From the NCBI RefSeq assembly GCF_014202975.1, contig NZ_JACHHZ010000004.1, positions 310,001-374,000 of the forward strand: 64,000 nucleotides of DNA, written 5' to 3'. The DNA is from Povalibacter uvarum (lineage in GTDB: Bacteria; Pseudomonadota; Gammaproteobacteria; Steroidobacterales; Steroidobacteraceae). Position numbers and translations under genes: made by a program. Positions 44,449-53,212 of this stretch are shown here, piece by piece (the first letter of the stretch is position 1; the number at the start of each line of letters is the position of its first letter). The notes beneath the pieces are model-generated. The model searched no databases. It worked only from the letters and a program-made list of their open reading frames with translations, and was not told where the DNA came from.

Positions 44449-45584
44449 GCGGCGCCGCTGTACAGGCACCTCTTTCATGGCGGCGCCTGAAGGCGCTCGT
44501 CACGAAGGAGACGCGCCAGCTCGTTCGCGACAAGAGCAACCTGATGGTGGGCCTGTTCCTGCCCGTCGTGCTGATCCTGATCTTCGGCTATGGATTGTCG
44601 TTCGATGTGAAGAATGCGCCCGTGGCCATCGTCACGGAGGACACATCTCCGGCGGCGCAGGATGTCGTGGCCGGCTTCTATCTCTCGCCATACTTCTCCG
44701 CGATTCCTCTGACTTCGATGCAGACCGCGCGGGAACTGATGCTGAAGCGAGAAGTCGATGCGATCGTGTACCTGCAATCGGATTTCTCCCGTCAGCTTGC
44801 CGCGGGTCACGCGACGGTTCAGGTGCTCGTTCATGGGGTCGATGCGAATCGTGCCCGCGTGTTGCAGGCGTTCGCCCAGGGCGCGATCGGCCAATGGGCA
44901 GTGAAGCGAGCAGCAGCCGGTCAGAGCGGGTCGGCGCCGCCGATCACGCTGCAGACACGATTGTGGTTCAACGAAGCGAACAACAGTACGCACTTCCTCG
45001 TGCCGGGCCTGATCGTGCTCATCATGACGTTGAACGGGGCGTTGCTGACTTCGCTGGTCATGGCGAGGGAATGGGAGCGCGGCACGCTCGAGTCGCTGTT
45101 CGTCACCCCCGTCAATACGAACGAGATCATCATCGCCAAGCTCGTGCCGTACTTCGTGGTCGGCCTCGCGGGACTCACGATGTGTCTGCTCGCGGGGAAG
45201 TTCCTGTTCCACGTTCCGATCCGCGGCTCCCTGCTGCTCATCATCTTCATCTCGATGGTGTACCTGCTCGTCTCGCTGAGCCTCGGATTGCTGATCTCGG
45301 CCGCGACGAAGAACCAGTTCCTGGCCAGCCAGATCGCGCTCGTCGTCAGCTTCCTGCCGGCATTGATGCTGTCGGGGTTCATCTTCGATCTGAACAGCGT
45401 TCCCGCCGTCGTGCGAGGGATCAGCCGCGTGCTCCCGCCGACGTACTACGTGGAGGCGCTGCAGACGCTGTTCCTGGCCGGTGATGTGAGCGGTCTGCTC
45501 ATCAAGGACTGCGCCGTGCTCGTCACGGCGGCGGTCGTGCTGATCGCCCTGACTCGGCGCAACACGCGCAAGGTGCTCGGATGA
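44445..45584 (+). CDS. ABC-2-type permease, first subunit (YbhS-like)
   Basis: This 379-residue permease has one N-terminal membrane segment (LMVGLFLPVVLILIFGYGLS), a periplasmic domain of about 170 residues, and five C-terminal segments. The conserved ABC-2 pattern MAREWERGTLESLFVTPV lies before the second segment. Starts at GTG overlapping the ATPase stop. Ends overlapping the next permease ATG. The two permeases likely form a heterodimer exporting small hydrophobic or cationic compounds, by analogy with YbhFSR. Confidence 0.9.
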   Translation: MSGAAVQAPLSWRRLKALVTKETRQLVRDKSNLMVGLFLPVVLILIFGYGLSFDVKNAPVAIVTEDTSPAAQDVVAGFYLSPYFSAIPLTSMQTARELMLKREVDAIVYLQSDFSRQLAAGHATVQVLVHGVDANRARVLQAFAQGAIGQWAVKRAAAGQSGSAPPITLQTRLWFNEANNSTHFLVPGLIVLIMTLNGALLTSLVMAREWERGTLESLFVTPVNTNEIIIAKLVPYFVVGLAGLTMCLLAGKFLFHVPIRGSLLLIIFISMVYLLVSLSLGLLISAATKNQFLASQIALVVSFLPALMLSGFIFDLNSVPAVVRGISRVLPPTYYVEALQTLFLAGDVSGLLIKDCAVLVTAAVVLIALTRRNTRKVLG

Positions 45585-46699
45585 ACGCGACGCTGCATCG
45601 CATCCTCATCCTGATCCGCAAGGAACTGATCGCGGTGCTCAAGGACCCGCGCAGCCGGATCGTGCTGGTTCTGCCGATCGTGCTGCAGTCGCTGCTGTTC
45701 GGATACGCCGCGACGTTCGATCTGGACAAGGTGGCCTATGCGTTGCTCGACGCTGATCGCAGCGGCGCGTCGAGCGACTTCATGGCGCGGCTCGACGGTT
45801 CCGGTGTATTCCATCGCGTCATGAATCTGAACAGTGCGAGCGAGATCGGCGACGCGATCAGTCGCAAGCGCGCTCTGCTCGTCGTTCACATTCCTTCCGA
45901 CTTCGAGCGGCGGATCCTGTCGGGACAGGGCGCTACCGTGCAGGCGATCACCGATGGCCGCAACTCCAATACGGGCGGCACAGCGGCGGCCTACGTCAGT
46001 GCAGCCGTCGAGCGGTTCAACGCCGACTGGAGGCAAAGCCACGACGGGCTGCGATCGCCTCTCACGATCGAAACCCGTGCCTGGTACAACGCCAACCTCG
46101 AGACCCGCTGGAACATGATCCCGAGCCTGATTGCGGCGCTGAGCATGTTGCAGGTCCTGATGCTCACCGCTTTGTCGGTAGCGCGGGAGCGTGAGCAAGG
46201 AACGTTCGATCAGCTGCTCGTGACGCCGCTGCGCCCGACCGAGATCATGGTCGGGAAGGCCGTGCCCTCGATTCTCATCGGGTTGGTCCAGTCGTCGATC
46301 ATCCTGCTGCTGGCGCTGTTCTGGTTCCGCATTCCCTTCCAGGGATCACTCGCAACGCTGTATCTCGGCCTGATCCTCTTCATGTCCGCCGCCGTCGGCA
46401 TCGGGCTGGCGCTCTCCGCGTTCTCGGCGACGATGCAGCAGGCGATGCTGTACACGTTCGTGCTCCTGATGCCGATGATGCTGCTGTCGGGCCTGACTTC
46501 GGCGATCAGCAACATGCCGACGGCGATGCAGTACATCACGCTGGCAAATCCCCTGCGTTACGCGATCGAGATGGTGCAGCGAATCTATCTCGAGGGTGCG
46601 GGCGTCACGCTCCTCTTCAACGACATGTGGCCTCTCGTCGTGATCGCGTCGATCACGCTGCCGACGGCCGTCTGGCTGTTCCGGCACCGGCTGGTGTAG
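45581..46699 (+). CDS. ABC-2-type permease, second subunit (YbhR-like)
   Basis: This 372-residue paralogue of the preceding gene has the same layout: one N-terminal membrane segment (IVLVLPIVLQSLLFGYAATF), a periplasmic domain and five C-terminal segments. The motif is VAREREQGTFDQLLVTPLRP. ATG overlaps the previous stop by four bases. Seven bases separate its stop from the outer-membrane factor gene. Confidence 0.9.
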   Translation: MNATLHRILILIRKELIAVLKDPRSRIVLVLPIVLQSLLFGYAATFDLDKVAYALLDADRSGASSDFMARLDGSGVFHRVMNLNSASEIGDAISRKRALLVVHIPSDFERRILSGQGATVQAITDGRNSNTGGTAAAYVSAAVERFNADWRQSHDGLRSPLTIETRAWYNANLETRWNMIPSLIAALSMLQVLMLTALSVAREREQGTFDQLLVTPLRPTEIMVGKAVPSILIGLVQSSIILLLALFWFRIPFQGSLATLYLGLILFMSAAVGIGLALSAFSATMQQAMLYTFVLLMPMMLLSGLTSAISNMPTAMQYITLANPLRYAIEMVQRIYLEGAGVTLLFNDMWPLVVIASITLPTAVWLFRHRLV

Positions 46700-46706
46700 G
46701 TGTTCC

Positions 46707-48158
46707 ATGAAAAGCAGATTCTTGTTGATCGCCGTCGGCGCGCTGATGCTTACTGCGTGTGCGCTTGGCCCGGACTACAAAGCGCCGGAAGACGCGATGC
46801 CGGAGCAATGGCGGTCCGCGGGCGACGCGCTGTCGTCGCAGGACGTCGACGCGCAATGGTGGAAGCAGTTCAACGATCCAGCACTGAACGACCTCGTCGA
46901 TCGTGCGCTGCAGAACAATCCCGATATCACGATCGCTGGCCTTCGCCTCGCACAGAGCAGGGCGCAACGAGGTGCGGCAGCCGGCGCGCGTTGGCCAAGT
47001 GTGAATGCGGGCGCCTTGTACGACCGGGAGCGCCAGAGCGAGAACGGTGTCAGCACTCGCGTCATCAACCTGATCGTGCCGCCCGCGCAGCGTGACGAGA
47101 TCATCTCCGTCCTGAGCGAGCCGTTCAGTGTTTATCAGGCCGGCTTCGACGCAGCGTGGGAACTCGACCTGTGGGGCCGGGTGCGGCGTTCGGTGGAGTC
47201 GGCGGATGCGACACTCCAGGCCAGCGGTGAGAACCTGCATGACGCGCAGTTGTCGCTGACGGCCGAGGTCGTCCGTACCTACCTCGAACTGCGGGGTGTG
47301 CAGGAGCAGTTGCGTATCGCGAATGCTGATGTCGTTGCGAGCGCCGATCTGGTCGAGCTGACGACGTATCGAGTCAAGGGCGGCATTGTCGATGAGCTGG
47401 ATCTGTCGACCCAGCGCGCACGCCTGTCGCAGACGCGTTCCAGCATTCCGCAGCTCCAGCAGCAGCAGACGCAGATCATCAGCGCGCTCGGCTTGTTGTT
47501 GAATGTTCAGCCGGGCGTTCTCGATACCCAGCTCGCGAATCAGGTGGAGGGGTTTCAGATGCCGCGGACGATCGCCGGCGGCGTTCCCTCGGAAGTCGCC
47601 CGACGCCGGCCCGACATTCGGCGAGCGGAGGCCCAGTTGCATGCGGCAACGGCGGAGATCGGCGTTGCCGTTGCCGACCTCTACCCGCGGATCACGTTGA
47701 CGGGAAGCTTCGTGCAGCAATCGCTCGATGCTTCAGATCTGACGGAGTGGGGCTCGCGCCAGTGGTCCATCGGTCCGAGCATCAGCCTGCCGATCTTCGA
47801 CGGTTCGCGACGTCGCTCGGTGGTCGAGATTCGAAAACTGCAGCAGCAGGAAGCCGCGGTGAACTACCAGCGCACCGTCCTGCACGCTTGGCATGAGATC
47901 GAGAATGCCCTGAGTGCCTACGAAGCCGAGCGTCGGCGCAACCAGGAGCTTGGAGAAACGTTGTCGGCGAGCCGGGATGCGTATGACATCGCGCACGTAC
48001 GATACAACCACGGCCTGGTGAACTATCTCGTCGAACTCGATGCACACCGGACGCTGCTCCAGGCGGAGCGCGCCTATTCCGAAAGCAACACCCAGGTCGC
48101 GACCCAGCTCGTTGCGATCTACAAGGCGCTCGGCGGTGGATGGAGCGACGTTCAGTAG
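46707..48158 (+). CDS. NodT-family outer-membrane factor lipoprotein
   Basis: This 483-residue TolC-type channel has the lipoprotein signal MKSRFLLIAVGALMLTACAL (lipobox LTAC) and the family opening GPDYKAPE. Two similar halves each hold long helices with the characteristic beta-barrel strands (FDAAWELDLWGRVRR, and IGPSISLPIFDGSRRR). It should complete the export path of the ABC system encoded just upstream. In E. coli the ybh operon lacks its own outer-membrane factor, so this operon is more self-contained. Confidence 0.92.
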   Translation: MKSRFLLIAVGALMLTACALGPDYKAPEDAMPEQWRSAGDALSSQDVDAQWWKQFNDPALNDLVDRALQNNPDITIAGLRLAQSRAQRGAAAGARWPSVNAGALYDRERQSENGVSTRVINLIVPPAQRDEIISVLSEPFSVYQAGFDAAWELDLWGRVRRSVESADATLQASGENLHDAQLSLTAEVVRTYLELRGVQEQLRIANADVVASADLVELTTYRVKGGIVDELDLSTQRARLSQTRSSIPQLQQQQTQIISALGLLLNVQPGVLDTQLANQVEGFQMPRTIAGGVPSEVARRRPDIRRAEAQLHAATAEIGVAVADLYPRITLTGSFVQQSLDASDLTEWGSRQWSIGPSISLPIFDGSRRRSVVEIRKLQQQEAAVNYQRTVLHAWHEIENALSAYEAERRRNQELGETLSASRDAYDIAHVRYNHGLVNYLVELDAHRTLLQAERAYSESNTQVATQLVAIYKALGGGWSDVQ

Positions 48159-48171
48159 CTGAGTCGTCGCC

Positions 48172-48185
48172 TGTACTTCGGTACA
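48172..48185 (+). terminator. UUCG-capped hairpin after the exporter operon
   Basis: TGTACTTCGGTACA forms a five-base-pair stem with the very stable TTCG loop, 13 bases after the outer-membrane factor stop. No long T run follows, so terminator activity is uncertain. A second hairpin, GAGAGCATTCGCTCTC, lies at 48222-48237. Confidence 0.35.
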
Positions 48186-48261
48186 AGTCCGGTTTCGCGC
48201 GCTTCTGCCGTTGTCATTCACGAGAGCATTCGCTCTCCTGGATCACATCGAGGAGAAGATC

Positions 48262-48702
48262 ATGTCGAGATTCGAGTTCGCATTGCCGAGGGCACGCGCG
48301 TTGATGGCAGTCGCAGTGTTGGGGGCGGGATTGGCGCTGAGCGGCACTGCCGCAGCGGCGCCGCCAGCGACAGTGACAGGCAGCTGGAGCATTCTGATCG
48401 ATCAGAACTACACCACGCTCGACATCACGAATCAGGGTGGCGGAGGTGGGCCGGGCGGCAGCACATGCCGCGTGATCCTCGGGTATCTCGGCATTGCTCC
48501 GATCACGGGCTACTACTGTCCGCCGACAGGCGAGCTCCACTTCCTGCACAACAACGTATCGACGGGAGCGACGGTGCGGACGTTCTCAGGCAGTGTGACG
48601 GCGGCAACAGGCGTTGCTCCCGCGCACATGGCAGGAACGTTCAAGGTCGTGAACGTCGCGTTCGGACCGTACGGCGAGTATCCCTTCTCGGCGTCGAAGT
48701 GA
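48262..48702 (+). CDS. small exported protein, function unknown
   Basis: This 146-residue protein has a signal peptide ending TAAAA (about residue 35), then a Gly-rich middle (GGGGGPGG) and a predicted beta-rich domain with two Cys residues (CRVILGYLG, YYCPPTGEL) that may pair. GAGGAG lies six bases before the ATG. I recognise no family. It converges with the DUF2905 gene, with six bases between their stops. Confidence 0.68.
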   Translation: MSRFEFALPRARALMAVAVLGAGLALSGTAAAAPPATVTGSWSILIDQNYTTLDITNQGGGGGPGGSTCRVILGYLGIAPITGYYCPPTGELHFLHNNVSTGATVRTFSGSVTAATGVAPAHMAGTFKVVNVAFGPYGEYPFSASK

Positions 48703-48708
48703 GCGGGC

Positions 48709-48909
48709 TTACTTTCTGAACAGCCAGAGCAGCAGCGAAAGCACGACGCTCGCGATGAGCATCGTCGTCACCGGCAGGAAGAACCGAAAGCCCGGCCGGT
48801 CGACGACGATGTCGCCAGGCAACCGGCCGATCGGCAGTTTCGAGAGCCACGGCCACAGCAATCCGATCAAGATGATGATCGAGCCCAGGATAATAAGAGT
48901 GCGGCGCAT
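48709..48909 (-). CDS. DUF2905 small membrane protein
   Basis: This 66-residue protein has two membrane segments (LIILGSIIILIGLLWPWL and TTMLIASVVLSLLLWL) joined by the family-specific loop LPIGRLPGDIVVDRPGFRFF. DUF2905 proteins are widespread and uncharacterised. Confidence 0.88.
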   Translation of the reverse strand: MRRTLIILGSIIILIGLLWPWLSKLPIGRLPGDIVVDRPGFRFFLPVTTMLIASVVLSLLLWLFRK

Positions 48910-49023
48910 TCGGGCGTAGTTTACATAAAGACCACGGATTCCCCTGTCAACCGCCGGCCCCGACCCGCGTTGAACTCACCATCGATTCAACGACGCCGCG
49001 CCAGCGGCAGCAGGAGGAGTCCG

Positions 49024-49599
49024 ATGAAAGGTCCGATGACAATGACGGTGGTTGCCGCACTGCTGTTGACCGCAACAGTCGCCGATGCAGGCACCCGCGA
49101 TCCCGGTGTTAACGCACGTCAGCAGAATCAGCGCGCAAGAATCCATCAGGGCGTGCGCTCGGGCGAGCTCACACGACGTGAAACGCGACATGTCGCCGAG
49201 AGTCAGCGCGACATTCGGCAGCTCGAGCGTGCCTACAAATCCGACGGCACGCTGACGGGCGCCGAGCGCCGCGACCTGCACCATGAGCAGAACCAGGCAA
49301 GTCGCGAGATCTATCATCAGAAGCATGATGCGCAGGATCGCCCGGCCACACCGCCGGCGGTTCGCGATCCTGGCGTGAATCAGCGTCAGGGCAATCAGAC
49401 CGCCCGCATCGCGCAGGGCGTGAAGACCGGCGCATTGACGCAGGACGAAGCGCAGGAACTGCGCACCGAACGCCGCGACATCCGCGAACTGGAACAGGGT
49501 TACAAGTCAGACGGCACGCTGACGAAGGACGAGCGCGTCGATCTCCACCAGCAGCTGAATCAGCAGAGCAGGGAGATATACGAGGAGAAGCATGATTGA
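49024..49599 (+). CDS. exported tandem-duplication protein with EF-hand-like motifs
   Basis: This 191-residue protein has a signal peptide (ends VADA, about residue 22) and two repeats of about 78 residues each, RDPGVN at the start and YxxKHD at the end of both. Each repeat holds two short motifs of the form xGxLTxxE (SGELTRRE, SDGTLTGAE; TGALTQDE, SDGTLTKDE) between helices, similar to EF-hand loops at positions 5-12 but lacking the first acidic ligands. Calcium binding is therefore doubtful. AGGAGG lies before the ATG. Function is unknown. Confidence 0.75.
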   Translation: MKGPMTMTVVAALLLTATVADAGTRDPGVNARQQNQRARIHQGVRSGELTRRETRHVAESQRDIRQLERAYKSDGTLTGAERRDLHHEQNQASREIYHQKHDAQDRPATPPAVRDPGVNQRQGNQTARIAQGVKTGALTQDEAQELRTERRDIRELEQGYKSDGTLTKDERVDLHQQLNQQSREIYEEKHD

Positions 49600-49607
49600 A
49601 GAAGTTG

Positions 49608-49641
49608 GCTGGCCTGCCGGCGATTGGCCGGCTGGCCGGTC
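49608..49641. repeat. GCTAGCC-family related repeat (GGCTGGCC form)
   Basis: GGCTGGCCTGCCGGCGATTG followed by GCCGGCTGGCCGGT is a self-complementary tract right after the stop of the duplicated exported protein. Confidence 0.45.
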
Positions 49642-49644
49642 GCT

Positions 49645-49712
49645 CGTCATTCCCGCGAAGGCGGGAATCCATCTTCTCTCAAGGCATGGATTCCCGCTTC
49701 CGCGGGAATGAC
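49645..49712. repeat. CGTCATTCCCGC-family paired inverted repeat
   Basis: Arms at 49645-49672 and 49686-49712 are inverted copies (CGTCATTCCCGCGAAGGCGG then GAATCCAT) around 13 bases. Same layout and spacer length as the copy at 14662. It lies between the exported protein and the convergent aceK stop. Confidence 0.8.
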
Positions 49713-49748
49713 AGAGGTCCCATTCTGGCCAGCAGCCAGCCTCCCTCC

Positions 49749-51509
49749 TCACACGCTGCTGAACACCCTCACCCTGTGCCTGTGATACGGCAGCACCTCC
49801 ATCACATCCCCTTCCGCGATTCGCTGCTGGATGCCGCGCCACCAGTCGGCGGTGAGGATTTCGCCGTGCACTTTCAGGAAGACGGCCTTGAGGTGCGGGT
49901 CGAAGCCGAGGAACTGCATGAACGTCTCGGGGAAGACGTCGTTGTCGTTGACGTGATACCAGGCTTCGGCGCGCATCTCGTCTTCGTCGTGCGCGGCCTG
50001 GGGGATGTCGCGGAAACGGCAATCGCTGATGGCGCAGAGTTCGTCGTAGTCGTAGAAGATCACGCGGCCGTGGCGGGTCACGCCGAAGTTCTTCAGCAGC
50101 AGGTCGCCCGCGAAGATGTTGGTGACAGCGAGATCGCGGATGCACTGGCCGTAGTCGAGCACGGCGCGTTCGGCTTCTTCGCGTGAGGCGTTGCGGATGT
50201 AAAGGTTGAGCGGCGTCATGCGCCGCTCGATATAGATGTGATCGATGACGATCTCACCGTCTTCGAAATGCACGGTGTTCGCCGCCTCGTTGCGCAGCTC
50301 CTCGATCAGCGCATCGGCGAACCGGGCGCGGGGGAATTTCAGGCGCTTGAATTCCTGGGCATCGACGAGCCGGCCGGCGCGATCGTGCTTGAAGACCATC
50401 TCGTACTTCTGGAGCACTTCTTCGCGCAGCACATTCTTCGGATAGGCAAAGCGGTCGCGAATGATCTTGAACACGACGTCGTATGACGGCAGCGTGAAGC
50501 AGATCATCACGAGCCCCTTGTCGCCGGGCGCGTGCATGAACTGATCGGTGCTCTGCTGCAGGTGCCGGAACAGCTCGCGATAGCGTTCCGTCTTGCCCTG
50601 CTTGGCGCGGCCGAGCACGGTGTAGAGCTCGCTGATGGGCTTGCGCGGCAGGATCGTTTTGAGGAAGACCACGGCTTGCCCGACATGCGGCAGATCCGCA
50701 TGAAAGTACGAGCGCGTGAAACTGAAAAGAATGCTGACGCTGCTCTCGTCCATCATCACGGCGTCGATCAGCACGCCGCTTTCGGAATTCTTGAAACTCA
50801 GCACGAAGGGCAGCCGCCATCCCTTGCCTGAAATTCGACCGACGATGTACGCGCGCGTCATCTGATAGAACGGCACGCGGATCAGTTCGATCTTCTCGAC
50901 TTCCAGCGGCGGTCGTGCCGCATCCGAGTCCGCTTCGCATTGCGCACGGACTTCGTTCGTGATGATCCGCACACTGCGGTCGAAGTCGAGATACGGCGTT
51001 CGAAAGCGGAAGTCAGCCAGGATCTCCTCGAACAGCAGTTCGAGCGAGCCACGATTCACATAGACGTTCGTGTCGATCTGGTGACGGATCTCGCTGATCG
51101 GGTCGAGATCCAGCGCGACGAACTCGACGGCGGCATCGACGCCGACAGTGCCGAAGGTCTGGCGTGTGACGGAATTGAAGAACGTCTTGTCGAACTCGCG
51201 ATCGGGGAAGGCCTCGATCAGTTCAGTGAAGCGTCGCTTGACGCTCGCCCAAAGCGATCGCTCCGCGACATCCTCTCCGAGCCGCGTGAGCATGTGCGAT
51301 ACCGCGCGGCTGATGCATTTCTCGTAGAGCTCGATGCGTTCGACCGCATCGCGCTGGCTCCCACGCCAATCCCGTGCTTCGAAACGCTGCGGCGCCCGCC
51401 GCGTGATCGCCCTGAACTCCGCGTTGTAGTTCGCGAACGCTTCCACCAGCGTCGCGGCGCATTCTTCGACGAGGGCGTCGCGGGGGAGGGGGGGAATTGC
51501 TGCGGACAT
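49749..51509 (-). CDS. aceK: isocitrate dehydrogenase kinase/phosphatase AceK
   Basis: This 586-residue bifunctional enzyme matches AceK along its length, with the regulatory N-terminal half (FEARDWRGSQRDAVERIELY) and the kinase-like half (FKHDRAGRLVDAQEFKRLKF; VIFYDYDELCAI). It inactivates isocitrate dehydrogenase by phosphorylating an active-site Ser and reverses this, which directs carbon into the glyoxylate bypass. Its target gene icd lies 229 bases upstream on the same strand. The usual partners aceA and aceB are not in the window. The gap contains repeats and a hairpin, so aceK may have its own promoter. Confidence 0.96.
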   Translation of the reverse strand: MSAAIPPLPRDALVEECAATLVEAFANYNAEFRAITRRAPQRFEARDWRGSQRDAVERIELYEKCISRAVSHMLTRLGEDVAERSLWASVKRRFTELIEAFPDREFDKTFFNSVTRQTFGTVGVDAAVEFVALDLDPISEIRHQIDTNVYVNRGSLELLFEEILADFRFRTPYLDFDRSVRIITNEVRAQCEADSDAARPPLEVEKIELIRVPFYQMTRAYIVGRISGKGWRLPFVLSFKNSESGVLIDAVMMDESSVSILFSFTRSYFHADLPHVGQAVVFLKTILPRKPISELYTVLGRAKQGKTERYRELFRHLQQSTDQFMHAPGDKGLVMICFTLPSYDVVFKIIRDRFAYPKNVLREEVLQKYEMVFKHDRAGRLVDAQEFKRLKFPRARFADALIEELRNEAANTVHFEDGEIVIDHIYIERRMTPLNLYIRNASREEAERAVLDYGQCIRDLAVTNIFAGDLLLKNFGVTRHGRVIFYDYDELCAISDCRFRDIPQAAHDEDEMRAEAWYHVNDNDVFPETFMQFLGFDPHLKAVFLKVHGEILTADWWRGIQQRIAEGDVMEVLPYHRHRVRVFSSV

Positions 51510-51530
51510 GGGGCGAAGGGTAGTGGAGGC

Positions 51531-51553
51531 GGCTGGCTACTGGCTACTGGCCA
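51531..51553. repeat. GCTAGCC-family related repeat
   Basis: GGCTGGCTACTGGCTACTGG then CCAG is a short tract of the family just upstream of aceK. Confidence 0.4.
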
Positions 51554-51573
51554 GAATCGTGGCCTGAATCCCT

Positions 51574-51645
51574 GTGGGTCCGACTTCAGTCGGACGTCAG
51601 CGCGGGAGCGCCTCCGGCGTAACGTCCGGCTAAAGCCGGACCCAC
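51574..51645. repeat. GTGGGTCCG-family paired inverted repeat
   Basis: Left unit GTGGGTCCGACTTCAGTCGG and right unit CCGGCTAAAGCCGGACCCAC are inverted copies separated by about 30 bases, each a hairpin of its own, as at 10274. It lies between icd and aceK. Confidence 0.75.
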
Positions 51646-51671
51646 AATCAGACTGAGGCCACCAGAAACGA

Positions 51672-51695
51672 ATCGGGGCGCTTTCGCGCCCCGAT
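51672..51695 (-). terminator. probable terminator hairpin after icd
   Basis: ATCGGGGCGC and GCGCCCCGAT form a ten-base-pair perfect stem with a four-base loop, 44 bases past the icd stop. On the minus strand it is followed by TCGTTTCTGG, a modest T-rich tail. It may reduce read-through from icd into aceK. Confidence 0.5.
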
Positions 51696-51722
51696 CTGGC
51701 TAGCTGCTAGTGGCTAGCAGGC
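51696..51722. repeat. GCTAGCC-family repeat
   Basis: CTGGCTAGCTGCTAGTGGCT followed by AGCAGGC is a tract of the family between the icd stop and the hairpin. Confidence 0.45.
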
Positions 51723-51738
51723 TACTCTGGCTTCGCAA

Positions 51739-53040
51739 TCACAGATTGCGAATCAACGCATCGCCAAACTCGCTGCACTTCACTTCCTTCGCGCCTTCCA
51801 TGAGGCGGGCGAAGTCGTAGGTCACGGTCTTCTGGCCGATGGCCTTGTCCATGGCGCTGATGATGGCGTCGGCGGCTTCGGTCCAGCCCATGTAACGCAG
51901 CATCATTTCGCCTGACAGGATCACCGAACCCGGGTTCACCTTGTCGAGGTTCGCGTACTTCGGCGCAGTGCCGTGAGTCGCTTCGAACACAGCGTGGCCG
52001 GTGACGTAGTTGATGTTGCCGCCCGGTGCGATGCCGATGCCGCCGACCTGCGCAGCGAGCGCATCCGACAGGTAGTCGCCGTTGAGGTTCATCGTCGCGA
52101 TGACATCGAACTCTTCGGGACGCGTCAGCACCTGCTGCAGCGTGATGTCGGCAATCGCATCCTTGATGATGATCTTGCCGGCCTTCTTCGCTGCATCCTG
52201 CTCTTCGTTCGCGGCCTTCTCGCCCTTCGCGGCCTTGGTGCGTTCCCACTGATCCCAGGTGTAGACCTTGTCCGCGAATTCCTTCTCGGCGAGCGCGTAG
52301 GCCCAGTTACGGAAGGCGCCTTCCGTGAACTTCATGATGTTGCCCTTGTGCACGATCGTCACGCTCTTGCGCTTGTTGACGATCGCGTACTCGACGGTCG
52401 CACGGAACAGGCGCTCGGTGCCTTCCTGCGACACGGCCTTGATGCCGATGCCCGAGGTGTTCGGGAAGCGGATCTTGGCGAACTGCTTCGGGAACGCGGC
52501 CTTGAAGGCGTCGAGGAACTTCTGGTTGTCCGGCGTGCCGGCTTCGAATTCGATGCCGGCGTAAATGTCTTCGGTGTTTTCGCGGAAGATCACCATGTCG
52601 ACCTTGTCCGGCGAACGCACCGGCGAAGGCACGCCCTTGAACCAGCGCACCGGGCGCAGGCAGACGTACAGGTCGAGCATCTGGCGCAGCGCGACGTTCA
52701 GCGAGCGGATGCCGCCGCCGATCGGAGTGGTGAGCGGTCCCTTGATCGACACGAGATAGTCGCGGCAGGCCTGCACGGTTTCATCCGGCAGCCAGGTGTT
52801 GAACAGGTCGTTCGACTTCTGGCCGGCGTAAACCTCCATCCAGTGGATCTTGCGCTTGCCGCCGTAGGCCTTCGCGACCGCTGCATCGAGCACGCGAACC
52901 GACGCGCGCCAGATATCCGGGCCCGTGCCGTCGCCTTCGATGAACGGGATGATGGGTTGATCCGGAACGCTGAGCTTGCCGTCCTGAATCGTGATCTTCT
53001 GGCCCTGTGCGGGCACGTTGAGCTTGACCGCTGTCGACAT
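51739..53040 (-). CDS. icd: NADP-dependent isocitrate dehydrogenase
   Basis: This 433-residue enzyme aligns by eye with E. coli Icd: [14 protein letters not shown] near 31-44, [13 protein letters not shown] with Ser113 (the residue phosphorylated by AceK) and [15 protein letters not shown]. It oxidises isocitrate to 2-oxoglutarate in the TCA cycle. The ATG at 53040 has GGAG eight bases upstream. A GTG two codons earlier is too close to the ribosome site. AceK is encoded downstream on the same strand, so both enzyme and regulator are local. Confidence 0.97.
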   Translation of the reverse strand: MSTAVKLNVPAQGQKITIQDGKLSVPDQPIIPFIEGDGTGPDIWRASVRVLDAAVAKAYGGKRKIHWMEVYAGQKSNDLFNTWLPDETVQACRDYLVSIKGPLTTPIGGGIRSLNVALRQMLDLYVCLRPVRWFKGVPSPVRSPDKVDMVIFRENTEDIYAGIEFEAGTPDNQKFLDAFKAAFPKQFAKIRFPNTSGIGIKAVSQEGTERLFRATVEYAIVNKRKSVTIVHKGNIMKFTEGAFRNWAYALAEKEFADKVYTWDQWERTKAAKGEKAANEEQDAAKKAGKIIIKDAIADITLQQVLTRPEEFDVIATMNLNGDYLSDALAAQVGGIGIAPGGNINYVTGHAVFEATHGTAPKYANLDKVNPGSVILSGEMMLRYMGWTEAADAIISAMDKAIGQKTVTYDFARLMEGAKEVKCSEFGDALIRNL

Positions 53041-53175
53041 CGACACAACTCCGATGAATCTTGAGGGAAAGGCTGAAACGGGGGATTTTCGAGGGGCGGG
53101 ATGATAGCAGATGGCCAGCGGACCGGCCCGACGGCAGCGAGCAGGAACCTTGAGCGTTTTCCGGTTGGTCGTCGT

Positions 53176-53210
53176 CTGGCTAGCCGGCTAGCAGGCTAGC
53201 CAGCTAGCCC
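53176..53210. repeat. GCTAGCC-family repeat
   Basis: CTGGCTAGCCGGCTAGCAGG followed by CTAGCCAGCTAGCCC is the clearest copy of the family, a dense set of GCTAG words, two bases beyond the histidine kinase stop. Confidence 0.6.
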
Positions 53211-53212
53211 GA

